Below, piece by piece: positions 5,834 through 13,211 of a stretch of 13,929 nucleotides of DNA. The stretch covers positions 1-13,929 of the forward strand of contig CAZBDU010000121.1 in the NCBI GenBank assembly GCA_964490725.1, read 5' to 3'. Below the pieces are notes generated by a model. That model worked only from the letters and a program-made list of their open reading frames with translations. It was not told where the DNA came from and did not search any database. A program made the translations under genes and the position numbers. Every line of letters starts with the position of its first letter. The first letter of the stretch is position 1. Source of the DNA: CAZBDU01 sp964490725. Lineage in GTDB: Bacteria; Spirochaetota; Spirochaetia; SZUA-6; DRHE01.

Positions 5834-7435
5834 CTACGGGCGGCGCAGATAGGAGAGCTTGGCGGGAAGGGGCAGGTTGTTGCCGAAGTCGTCTTCCCCG
5901 TAGCCGTGCTCGGCCAGCAGCTTGATGTCCTCCAGCACCCGGCGGTCCCCCACGAAGGTGACGCTGGAGTCCACCTGGAGATCGATCTTGCCCAGGGTGA
6001 GGAGCCGAACCAGGGCGCGGATGACGAACTGATCGGCCGACTCGTCCGGGGCGGGAGCCAGGTCCTCAACGGCCAGGTGGCGCTCGTAGAGCACCAGGGT
6101 GCCCCGCTCGAACAGCAGGTGGACCACCCCGCGCAGCGTCTGGCGAGGGTCCCCGCCCTCCTCGGTGCTGCCGTCCCGGAACAACCGCCCCACCTCCTCC
6201 GCGATGACCCGGCGCTTGCGCGCGTTCAGCTTCTCGTTGGCCCTGAACAGGTCCAGGGTCACCCCGGCGTCGTAGACCTCCTCCTCCAGGTGCATCTCCG
6301 CCTCGCTGCCGTAGTGATTGACTATCTTGGCCACCAGAGTGGACGGGCGTACGTGAAACCCGCGGTAGCGCGGGACCGGCACGGTGATGCGTCCCTGGAT
6401 GGCGTAGCGCTTCAGCATGCGGTGGCACAGGCCGCGGGTGCGAACGATGTAGCGGCTGGCGAAATCGATGGAATAGCCGAACAGCAGCCCCAGCAGCGCA
6501 TCCGGCTCCACCCCCGACCCGGCGGCGGGACGGCCGGAGCCGTTCACCATGTGCCGCTCGTAGTAGTGCGCAAGCGCGGTGGCGGTCTCCAGCAGGTGGT
6601 AGATCACGGTGATGTGCCCGCGCAGCACCAGCAGGTCCTGGTCCAGGGACTCCACGTTGGATTCGGAGATGTAGGTGTCGTAGAGGGACTGCAGGCTGTG
6701 GAACTTCTCCCCCATGTTGCGCAGACCCTCTTCGCTCACCGGATCCGGAATCAGGTCGCTGTAGCGCCCGTCGAGGCTGTCCAGGTCCAGGTGCAGGAAC
6801 TTGGCCTCCTCGGCCAGGTTGAGAAACGCCGTGGCCAGGTACACCACCGTTTCCTCCGGGGACACGCTCTTGCGGCTGTGCCGGTCGTGCTTCAGGTGCC
6901 CGGGGGGGAGGAACTCGACGTAGCTGTCCAGCTCCGGCACCCCTTCGGGAACGGAGACGCCCAGCGCCTCCGCCCGGCGCACCAGCGGACCCACGAACCG
7001 CCTCAGGAACCCGCAGGTGGCGTGCAGGGCCTGGTCGGTGGCCTGCGCGAAGTCTTCCTCGATGGGCAGGAGCCGGTACACGGGCAGGAACAGCCGGATG
7101 TGCAGCAAGAGGTAGGCCACCTCGGAGAAGAGCTTCAACGGCGCCACGAGCCTGCGGAAGGAGCCCCACCGGCGGTTGTTGCGCGCCCCGTAGGCGTCCA
7201 GGATCTCTTCGACCTTCGTGGCCTCCGAGAGGAGGTCCCCCAGCAGAGGACGGGTGAAGCACACCTCGCTGCCCGCGTGGGCGGCCACGAAACGGGAGAT
7301 GCTCAGCAGCTCCCCGCAGCGGCGATTCAGCAGCTTCTGGAAGCGTTCCTCCTCCACCACTCCTGAATCGCGCTGGGGGACCTCGCCGCCCCCCGCCACG
7401 CGCCCCCGGATCTCCCGCGCGGTCTCTTCCCTCAT
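5834..7435 (-). CDS. Large uncharacterised protein with an embedded HPr-like phosphocarrier domain
   Basis: I do not recognise a named protein. Of 533 residues, about 30-345 are rich in predicted helix and unlike anything I can name; no signal peptide is seen. One hydrophobic stretch (about 103-123) is probably a buried helix. Residues about 350-420 resemble HPr, the phosphocarrier of the sugar phosphotransferase system. GFHVRPSTLVAKIV (359-372) reproduces the His-x-Arg-Pro active site with His361, and YDAGVTLDLF (388-397) aligns with the second HPr motif. By that alignment the regulatory Ser46 position is Val392. A further domain (about 430-533) is unknown. The ATG at 7435 lacks a good Shine-Dalgarno, so a downstream start (for example a GTG codon at residue 26 or 27) remains possible. 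The gene lies 91 bases after tkt on the same strand. A role in carbon-status signalling is inference only. Confidence 0.85.
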   Translation of the reverse strand: MREETAREIRGRVAGGGEVPQRDSGVVEEERFQKLLNRRCGELLSISRFVAAHAGSEVCFTRPLLGDLLSEATKVEEILDAYGARNNRRWGSFRRLVAPLKLFSEVAYLLLHIRLFLPVYRLLPIEEDFAQATDQALHATCGFLRRFVGPLVRRAEALGVSVPEGVPELDSYVEFLPPGHLKHDRHSRKSVSPEETVVYLATAFLNLAEEAKFLHLDLDSLDGRYSDLIPDPVSEEGLRNMGEKFHSLQSLYDTYISESNVESLDQDLLVLRGHITVIYHLLETATALAHYYERHMVNGSGRPAAGSGVEPDALLGLLFGYSIDFASRYIVRTRGLCHRMLKRYAIQGRITVPVPRYRGFHVRPSTLVAKIVNHYGSEAEMHLEEEVYDAGVTLDLFRANEKLNARKRRVIAEEVGRLFRDGSTEEGGDPRQTLRGVVHLLFERGTLVLYERHLAVEDLAPAPDESADQFVIRALVRLLTLGKIDLQVDSSVTFVGDRRVLEDIKLLAEHGYGEDDFGNNLPLPAKLSYLRRP

Positions 7436-7449
7436 AATCCGTCAATGCT

Positions 7450-7479
7450 AAGGTAGAGATGCAGGATGCCGCCCGTCAA
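7450..7479 (-). promoter_or_regulatory. Possible promoter between tkt and the HPr-like gene
   Basis: On the minus strand TTGACG (7479-7474, five of six consensus) and TACCTT (7455-7450, three of six) are 18 bases apart. The start of transcription would be only about eight bases before the ATG at 7435, which agrees with the lack of a ribosome site but is otherwise unusual. The TTGACGG motif recurs just before the ATG. The gene may equally be read through from tkt. Confidence 0.3.
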
Positions 7480-7526
7480 GGGACCTGTCCGGCACCAGGA
7501 CCTCGCACTCAAGGGATGCGGGTGAG

Positions 7527-9506
7527 CTATCCCAGCAGCTCCCGGACCCGGGCGGCCACCTGATCGGCGGAAAAGCCCAGATGCTTCGCGGCCTCGGCGC
7601 CCGGCGCCGACTCGCCGAAGCGCTCCAGCGAGTAGACCAGGCCCCCGCTGCAGGCCAATCCCTCCCAGCCCAGGGAAACGCCGATCTCGAGCACCACGAC
7701 CGGGACCTGAGGTGGGAGGAGCCTCTCGCGGAAGGAGGCGGGAGAGCCGAGAAAGAGCTCGCGGCTCAGCATGGACACCACGCGCACCCGGGGCTCCCCC
7801 AGGCTCCGCTTCGCCTCCAGAGCCAGGTTGACCTCGGAGCCGGTGGCAACCAGCACCACCCGCGGACCGCCGCCCTCGGACTCCGACACCACGTAGGCGC
7901 CGTGGGCCGCCGTCTGCCTCCAGTGGGGATCGCTTTTGGGGTACACCGTCAGGTTCTGGCGTGTCAGCGCCAGTGCGGCGGGACGATCGGTTTGCTCCAA
8001 TGCGATGCGCCAGGCCACGGAGGTCTCCGCGGCGTCCCCCGGACGCAGCACCAGCAGGTTGGGGATGGCGCGCAGCGCGGCCAGCTGCTCCACCGGCTGA
8101 TGAGTGGGGCCGTCCTCGCCGAGATACACCGAATCGTGGGTGAACACGTAGATCACCGGCTGCCCCATCAGCGCGGCCAGCCGGATCGACGGTCTCATGT
8201 AGTCGGAGAAGACCAGGAAGGTCCCGCAGTACGGCCTCAAGCCCCCGTGCAGGCAGATGCCGCTGGCGACGGCGCCCATGCCGTGCTCCCGCACGCCGAA
8301 ATGCAGGTTCCTGCCGGCGTGGTTTCCGGCCTGGAAGCTCCCCTGCCCTTTCAGCTCGGTGTTGTTCGAGGGAGCCAGATCCGCCGAGCCCCCCACCAGA
8401 TTCGGGATCTGCTCGGCGATGGCGTTCAGCACCGCCCCCGAGGACTTGCGGGTGGCCTGCTTCTCCCCTTCCGCGAACTCCGGGAAGCGGACTCCCTCCA
8501 GATCCGGCGCGCCGAAAAACTGCTCCCAGAGACGGCCGTTCCCGGGCTTCTCCTTCTTCCAGGCCTGGAACAGCTCCTGCCACTCTTCGTAGCGTTTCTT
8601 CCAGGCCGGCTGCCGCTCTCTGAAGTACCCCTTCGCCGCCTCGGGGACGGTGAACTCACCGTCTTCGGGAAGCCCCAGCGCCCTCTTGGTGGCTCTCACC
8701 TCCTCCTCGCCCAGCGGGGCGCCGTGCGCCTCGTGGCTGCCGGCCTTCCCCGGGGATCCCTTGGCGATGACCGAGGAGAGCACGATCAGGCTCGGCCGGC
8801 CGCTCTCCTTGCGCGCCGCCTCCACCATGGCTAGCATTCCCGGAAGGTCGTAGGCCCCCCCCCCTTGAGTGTGCCAGCCGTAGGCGTCGAAACGCGCCGG
8901 CACGTCTTCCGTGAAGGCCAGCTCCGTGGAGCCCTCGATGGTGATCCGGTTGGAGTCGTAGAACACGATCAGCTTGCCCAGACCCAGGTGCCCGGCCAGG
9001 GAGCAGGCCTCGGAGCTCACCCCCTCCATCATGTCCCCGTCGCCGGCCAGCACGTAGGTGTAGTGGTCAATCACGCGGCGCTCCGTGTTGAGCCGGGCCG
9101 CCAGCATGGCCTCCGCGATGGCCATGCCCACGGCGTTGGAGATGCCCTGGCCGAGGGGCCCGGTGGTGGTTTCCACCCCAGGGCTGCACCAGTACTCGGG
9201 ATGTCCCGGTGTCTTGGAGCCCAGCTGGCGGAAGCTCTTGATATCCTCCAGGCTGAGGCCGTAGCCGGAAAGGTGCAGCAGCGAGTACAGCAGCATGCTG
9301 CCGTGTCCGGCCGAGAGGACGAACCGGTCGCGGTTGGGCCACCTGGGGTCCCCCGGGTAGTGCGAGAGGATCTCGCCGTACAGCAGGGCCCCCACCTCCG
9401 CGCACCCCATGGGCAGTCCGGGATGTCCGGAGTTGGCCTTCTGCACCGCATCCATGGCCAGGCTGCGGATCGCCGTGGCCGCCGCCAGGAGCCCTTCCTC
9501 GTTCAT
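7527..9506 (-). CDS. tkt: Transketolase
   Basis: This thiamine diphosphate enzyme of the non-oxidative pentose phosphate pathway moves two-carbon ketol units between sugar phosphates in the cytoplasm. It has 659 residues, close to the usual 660-670. Visible motifs are NSGHPGLPMG (His28), SAGHGS (65-70), the cofactor motif from GDGDMMEG (155-162) to DSNRITIEG (184-192), His261 in SHEAHGAPLG, catalytic Glu407 in FGVREHGMGAV, and HDSVYLGEDGPTHQP in the pyrimidine domain. The C-terminal domain carries LVATGSEVNLAL. The start is supported by AGGAGA about eight bases upstream. The gene is 64 bases after secF on the same strand and may be co-transcribed. A run of ten G in the coding strand (8864-8855) encodes Gly215-217, where homologues usually have a DGHD-like loop; the reading frame stays intact. 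Confidence 0.96.
   Translation of the reverse strand: MNEEGLLAAATAIRSLAMDAVQKANSGHPGLPMGCAEVGALLYGEILSHYPGDPRWPNRDRFVLSAGHGSMLLYSLLHLSGYGLSLEDIKSFRQLGSKTPGHPEYWCSPGVETTTGPLGQGISNAVGMAIAEAMLAARLNTERRVIDHYTYVLAGDGDMMEGVSSEACSLAGHLGLGKLIVFYDSNRITIEGSTELAFTEDVPARFDAYGWHTQGGGAYDLPGMLAMVEAARKESGRPSLIVLSSVIAKGSPGKAGSHEAHGAPLGEEEVRATKRALGLPEDGEFTVPEAAKGYFRERQPAWKKRYEEWQELFQAWKKEKPGNGRLWEQFFGAPDLEGVRFPEFAEGEKQATRKSSGAVLNAIAEQIPNLVGGSADLAPSNNTELKGQGSFQAGNHAGRNLHFGVREHGMGAVASGICLHGGLRPYCGTFLVFSDYMRPSIRLAALMGQPVIYVFTHDSVYLGEDGPTHQPVEQLAALRAIPNLLVLRPGDAAETSVAWRIALEQTDRPAALALTRQNLTVYPKSDPHWRQTAAHGAYVVSESEGGGPRVVLVATGSEVNLALEAKRSLGEPRVRVVSMLSRELFLGSPASFRERLLPPQVPVVVLEIGVSLGWEGLACSGGLVYSLERFGESAPGAEAAKHLGFSADQVAARVRELLG
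8855..8864 (-). repeat. Ten-base G homopolymer inside tkt
   Basis: The plus strand has ten consecutive C, so the tkt coding strand has ten G, covering codons 215-217 and the first base of 218. It is the longest single-base run noticed in the window. Such runs are slippage-prone and a one-base change would truncate transketolase. The sequence shown keeps the frame. Chance is a reasonable explanation at this base composition. Confidence 0.7.
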
Positions 9507-9570
9507 GCTGCCGTTCTCCTATCCTTCAGCGTTGCGCTCTCGAGCCTTCCGCCCGGTGAGCCCCTGCAGT

Positions 9571-10686
9571 CTACTTTTTCTTCTTCCGGCGCTTCTTGCG
9601 CACCGGCTGCACCCGGGTCACCGTGGTCTCTCTCCGGGGCTCCCGGCGGCTCTCCACCGCGGCCTCGGCGGGCACAGGCTGGGGGAGCTCCGCTCTCTGG
9701 GCCTCCTCCGGAACGGAAGCTTCCCCGGCCCTGGCGGGCGCCACCCCGGCCAGGCGGCCGAACCGCTGCAGATCCCGTCGCCGCCGGCTGCGATCCACGG
9801 CGCGCTGCCAGCCCAGCGCGATGGGGGAGGCGATGAACACCGTGGAATAGGTGCCCACGACGATGCCCACGATGAGAGCCAGGGCGAAGTCCTTGATGGT
9901 GCCGCTGCCGAACACGAAGATGGCGCCCACCGCCAGCAGGGTGGTGAGCGAGGTCAGGATCGTGCGGCTCAGCGACTGGGTTATGCTGGTGTTGATGATG
10001 CTCTCCAGGTCCGCGTCGCGCATGAGCATGCGGTTTTCCCGCACCCGGTCGAAGATCACGATGGTGTCGTTCAGCGAGTACCCGATGATGGTCAGGATGG
10101 CCGCGATCATGGTGGTGTTCATCTCCACCCTGAAGACCGCGATGAAGCCGGTCATCACCAGCGTGTCGTGAACCAGGCAGATCACCGCCGCGGCTCCATA
10201 GATGAAGTGGAAGCGGAAGGCGGTGTAGATCAGGATCAGCACCAGGGCCACCAGGAGGATCGACAGGGTCTGACCGAACAGCTGCTGCGAGTAGCGGGGA
10301 CCCACGAAGTCGCTGGACTGGATCTCGAAGCTCCCGGCGCCGAATGCTCTGGTCAGCAGGTCGGAGATCTGGCTCTCCACCCTGTTCTGGAAGGTGCTGT
10401 CCTCCGAGGGGGCCATGACCTTGATGGTGAACTGCTGGTTGCGTGGATTGCCCACGGACTGGATGTCGAACTTGCCCAGGGGCGCCAGCGCCTCCCGCAG
10501 CCGGCCGATGGCGACCCTCTCGGCCTGCGGCTTAATCTGCACCTGCTCGGTGAGGCCCGCGGTGAAGTCGATACCCAGGTTGAACCCGCCCCGCACGAAG
10601 TAGCCCGCGATCCCCGTGGCGATCATGGCCAGGGACAGGGCGATCATGAAGTACCGCAGCCGGGTAAAGTGAATCACACGCTTCAC
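9571..10686 (-). CDS. secF: Protein translocase subunit SecF
   Basis: SecF is an inner-membrane partner of SecD; the pair uses the proton (or sodium) gradient to help preproteins through SecYEG. It has 371 residues: a first membrane helix at about 12-31, a periplasmic region with FNLGIDFTAG (35-44), and five further helices between about 138 and 295. These include VHDTLVMTGF (172-181) and YSLNDTIVIFDRVREN (203-218). The start is GTG, overlapping the secD stop as GTGA, with AGGAGG about nine bases upstream, so coupling to secD is strong. From about 298 a 73-residue cytoplasmic tail is added. It is rich in Pro, Arg and Glu and ends in PVRKKRRKKKK. E. coli SecF ends much sooner after the last helix. 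The tail could contact ribosomes or lipids, but this is inference. Confidence 0.95.
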   Translation of the reverse strand: MKRVIHFTRLRYFMIALSLAMIATGIAGYFVRGGFNLGIDFTAGLTEQVQIKPQAERVAIGRLREALAPLGKFDIQSVGNPRNQQFTIKVMAPSEDSTFQNRVESQISDLLTRAFGAGSFEIQSSDFVGPRYSQQLFGQTLSILLVALVLILIYTAFRFHFIYGAAAVICLVHDTLVMTGFIAVFRVEMNTTMIAAILTIIGYSLNDTIVIFDRVRENRMLMRDADLESIINTSITQSLSRTILTSLTTLLAVGAIFVFGSGTIKDFALALIVGIVVGTYSTVFIASPIALGWQRAVDRSRRRRDLQRFGRLAGVAPARAGEASVPEEAQRAELPQPVPAEAAVESRREPRRETTVTRVQPVRKKRRKKKK

Positions 10687-12407
10687 GCTGCCACCCTCCT
10701 CCAGGTGATGCTCAGCCTGGAGACCTTCAGCACATCGGTGGTGAAGTCAAAGACCAGGCGCGACAGGAACAGGGCGGTGAACATAGAGGAGACGATCCCC
10801 ACCGCCAGCGTCACGGCGAACCCCTGGACCGGCCCCCTGCCCAGCTGGGACAGGGCCAGGGCCGCGATGAAGGTGGTGATGTTGGAGTCCAGGATCGTCC
10901 AGAACGCCTTGGCGAAACCGGCCTTCACGGCCGCCTTGGGGCTCTTGCCGATCCGGTACTCCTCCTTGATGCGCTCGTAGATGATGACGTTGGCGTCCAC
11001 CGCCATGCCCACCGTGAGAATGACGCCCGCGATGCTGGGCAGCGTCAACGTGAAGCCGAACACAGACAGCACGGAAACCATGAAGTACAGGTTCATGACC
11101 AGGGCCAGGTCGGCCACCAGGCCGGAGCCCTTGTAGTAGATGAGCATGAACACCACTACCAGAATGAACCCCACCGTGACCGCCCGCAGGCCCGTGCGGA
11201 TGGCGTCCTCGCCCAGCGTCGCCCCTACCGACTGCTGGTTGATGATCTCCAACGGTACCGGCAGCGCTCCGGTGCGCAGCACCAGGGCCAGGTCGTTGGC
11301 CTCCTGGCGGTCGAAGCCGCTCACCTGCACGGCGTCGCGGATCGGCTCGCGGATCTGCGCCTGGGCCTTCACCTTGTCTCCCAGCACCACCGCCATGGTC
11401 TTGCCCACGTTCTCACTGGTGAGCTTGTAGAAGATCTCCCCGCCCTGGCTCGTAAGGTAGAAGTTGACCACCGGGCGGCCCGTGATGGGGTCGGAGCTGA
11501 CCCGGGCGTCGCGGATGTAGTTGCCGGAAAGCCCCACCTCCTCCCTGATCACCGTGAACCCCCGCAGCTCGTCCACGCCGTAGGCATCCTTCTGGTAGAC
11601 CCCGCGCAGCACGTCCCCCTTCGGAAGCACCGCAGGCTGGATGATCTTGCCCTCCGGGGATATGAACGCCCCCGGGTTCTGCTGCTGGTACTCGCGAAAG
11701 ATCTTCAGGCCCTCGTCGTCCACGATGTGGAAGCTCAGGATCCCCTTGCCCTGGATGAACCGGCTCATGGCCTCGCGGTCCGCCTCTCCGGGCAGCTCCA
11801 CCAGGATCATGTCCTCGCCCTGGCGGCGGATCTGCGGCTCGGTGACGCCGAACTGGTCGATCCGGTTGTTCAGGATCTCCAGGGCGCGGTTCATGGCGTC
11901 CTCCCGCTCGGCGGCCGTCAGGGGCTTGCCGGCCTGCTTCTGGAGCTCCTCCAGGTCCGCGCGGATCAACACGCGCATCCCTCCCCGCAGGTCCAGCCCC
12001 AGCTGAATGGTCCTGTCCTTCAGGTCCTTCAGCGACAGGATCTGCGTCCGGTAGTGATCCTCCAGCGCAGACAGCATCTCGTCCCTGGTGGCGAAGCTGG
12101 TGAACACGTCGCGCACCGTCCAGGTGCGGGGCAGCGGCTTATTCTCGGCGCGGTAGGCGTCCCTGGTGTGCTGGATCAGGAAGGAGTACTGCGACGGCAG
12201 CGCCTCGCCCGGGTCCATGCCCTGCAGCTCGCGCAGGGCCTCCCCGGACTGCCGCTCCGCGTAGAGACGGATCTGAGTTCGGGAGCCGGAAGCCAGATCC
12301 TTCTGTGACTGGGGCGTGATGAAGTACCACCTGAGCGTGGGATAAAGGAAGGAAAAACCTACGGCTATCAGGATGAGCACCACCAGCAGCCGGAATCGTT
12401 TTGACAT
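10683..12407 (-). CDS. secD: Protein translocase subunit SecD
   Basis: SecD is the larger membrane subunit of the SecDF export accessory complex. It has 574 residues. A membrane helix lies at about 6-24. A long extracytoplasmic segment follows, and LGLDLRGG (136-143) opens the P1 domain. RTGALPVPLEII (378-389) precedes the second helix near 408-424. The remaining helices follow, with GMAVDANVIIYERIKEE (467-483) carrying the conserved charged residues of the RND-type channel region. In E. coli the LGLDLRGG motif comes directly after the first helix; here about 110 residues intervene. I recall a similar insertion in spirochaete SecD but cannot check it. The ATG has GGAG nine bases upstream. The gene is 65 bases after yajC and overlaps secF by four bases. 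Confidence 0.96.
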   Translation of the reverse strand: MSKRFRLLVVLILIAVGFSFLYPTLRWYFITPQSQKDLASGSRTQIRLYAERQSGEALRELQGMDPGEALPSQYSFLIQHTRDAYRAENKPLPRTWTVRDVFTSFATRDEMLSALEDHYRTQILSLKDLKDRTIQLGLDLRGGMRVLIRADLEELQKQAGKPLTAAEREDAMNRALEILNNRIDQFGVTEPQIRRQGEDMILVELPGEADREAMSRFIQGKGILSFHIVDDEGLKIFREYQQQNPGAFISPEGKIIQPAVLPKGDVLRGVYQKDAYGVDELRGFTVIREEVGLSGNYIRDARVSSDPITGRPVVNFYLTSQGGEIFYKLTSENVGKTMAVVLGDKVKAQAQIREPIRDAVQVSGFDRQEANDLALVLRTGALPVPLEIINQQSVGATLGEDAIRTGLRAVTVGFILVVVFMLIYYKGSGLVADLALVMNLYFMVSVLSVFGFTLTLPSIAGVILTVGMAVDANVIIYERIKEEYRIGKSPKAAVKAGFAKAFWTILDSNITTFIAALALSQLGRGPVQGFAVTLAVGIVSSMFTALFLSRLVFDFTTDVLKVSRLSITWRRVAA

Positions 12408-12460
12408 GCTTGTCTACTCCGAAAAGGGGTTAGGGAGGCGAGCGCCTTGCGAACGGCGGG

Positions 12461-12482
12461 GCTATTCCTCTGCTATTCCTCT
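12461..12482. repeat. Perfect 11-base tandem duplication across the yajC stop codon
   Basis: The unit GCTATTCCTCT (plus strand) is repeated twice without mismatch, at 12461-12471 and 12472-12482. The second plus-strand copy contains the last codons and the TAG stop of yajC; the first lies just beyond it in the yajC-secD gap. It looks like a simple slippage or duplication event that leaves the protein end unchanged. Confidence 0.85.
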
Positions 12483-12829
12483 TCCGTGGACTCCACCGAG
12501 CTTTCTTTGCTCTCCTTGCGTTCGAGCACGCTGGCGATGGCGCTCTTGCTGAACTCGATCTTCGTGCTGTCGTCCACCTTCACGGTAACGGTCTGATCTT
12601 TGACGGCGGTGACCAGCCCGCGGATCCCCCCGACGGTAGCCACCCTGTCGCCCTTGCGGAGACTGGCCAGCATGCTCTGGGTATCCTTCTGCTTCTTGCG
12701 CTGGGGCCGGATGATCAGGAAGTAGAAGATCACGATGATCAGCCCGAAGGTCACCAGCATGGTTACCACCTGACCGCTGCCACCGGATGCGGCCTGCAGC
12801 AGCGGAAGCCGCGTCAAGAACTCGAACAT
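12473..12829 (-). CDS. yajC: Preprotein translocase accessory subunit YajC
   Basis: YajC is a small inner-membrane protein that associates with SecDF and SecYEG. It has 118 residues. A short N-terminal part precedes one membrane helix (about 21-40, rich in Ile, Val and Phe). RPQRKKQK (41-48), the family hallmark, follows. A small beta domain contains LRKGDRVATVGGIRG (57-71) and KVDDSTKIEFSKSAI (84-98). The tail (about 103-118) is rich in Glu, Lys and Ser and ends in EEE. The ATG has AAAGGA about eight bases upstream. The order yajC-secD-secF is the classic one. The stop lies inside an 11-base tandem duplication. Confidence 0.95.
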   Translation of the reverse strand: MFEFLTRLPLLQAASGGSGQVVTMLVTFGLIIVIFYFLIIRPQRKKQKDTQSMLASLRKGDRVATVGGIRGLVTAVKDQTVTVKVDDSTKIEFSKSAIASVLERKESKESSVESTEEE

Positions 12830-12883
12830 CAGCGTTGTCCTTTATGGTTTAGAGATTTCGGCCAAGGTACCAAAATAATCGGG

Positions 12884-12898
12884 GCTCGTCAAGCGAGC
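12884..12898 (-). terminator. Weak hairpin between the small hypothetical gene and yajC
   Basis: GCTCG and CGAGC form a perfect 5-base stem with a 5-base loop. On the minus strand it starts five bases after the stop of the upstream gene and is followed by CCCGATTATTTT. This is at best a leaky terminator. The 73-base gap 12830-12902 is AT-richer than its surroundings and may also hold a yajC promoter, but no convincing -35/-10 pair was found. Confidence 0.3.
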
Positions 12899-12902
12899 AT
12901 TC

Positions 12903-13211
12903 CTAGACAACCAGGACCCGCACCACGCCTTTGGGCACCTCGAACACGCCGAATAGACGCTTCAACTCTTCCACGGACCCCACAGGCGTCCTGGCCTGGC
13001 GATTGTAGGCCTCCAGGACGGCCTCCGGCTCTCCGGTGCCGCCTCCGTTCTCCTGGGCGTAGATCGCCGAGCAGAAGGCCTGCTTGAACAGGCCCGCCTC
13101 GGCCAGCCGGCTCGTGCTCAGCCGTCCATAGCGTCGTTTCAGCGATCCGTCCACAACGGCCGTGTTTCCCTCGAAGCCGATGGTGCACACGAAATCTTCG
13201 CGGCCTATCAC
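12903..13211 (-). CDS. Small conserved-looking hypothetical protein upstream of yajC
   Basis: I cannot name this protein. From the GTG at 13211 it has 102 residues and no signal peptide or membrane helix. An N-terminal stretch, FVCTIGFEGNTAVVDGSLKRRYG, resembles the opening of a small alpha/beta protein. A middle segment (about 27-62) is helical and includes RLAEAGLFKQAFCSAIYA. The C-terminus (about 80-102) reads ELKRLFGVFEVPKGVVRVLVV. A GTG at 13247 would add 12 residues, but the purine-rich AAGGGGAGGGGG just before 13211 is a better ribosome site, so the shorter form is preferred. It lies 73 bases upstream of yajC on the same strand and may be the first gene of the sec run. An overlapping frame (12889-13317) is rejected because it reads as a low-complexity Gly/Arg-rich product. 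Confidence 0.65.
   Translation of the reverse strand: MIGREDFVCTIGFEGNTAVVDGSLKRRYGRLSTSRLAEAGLFKQAFCSAIYAQENGGGTGEPEAVLEAYNRQARTPVGSVEELKRLFGVFEVPKGVVRVLVV

Noticed and set aside
5906..7366. Plus-strand open frame of 486 codons opposite the HPr-like gene
   Set aside because: Its translation is rich in Gln, Val, Gly, His and Leu with no recognisable domain. The opposite strand has a domain-bearing protein. Long antisense frames are expected with strongly GC-biased third positions.
7581..8834. Plus-strand open frame of 417 codons opposite tkt
   Set aside because: It is the mirror of a clear transketolase and has low-complexity Arg/Gln/Leu-rich sequence without motifs.
9409..10980. Plus-strand open frame of 523 codons opposite secF, secD and the tkt start
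   Set aside because: It spans three well-supported genes on the other strand, and its His/Asp/Gln/Gly-rich translation has the usual look of an antisense shadow.
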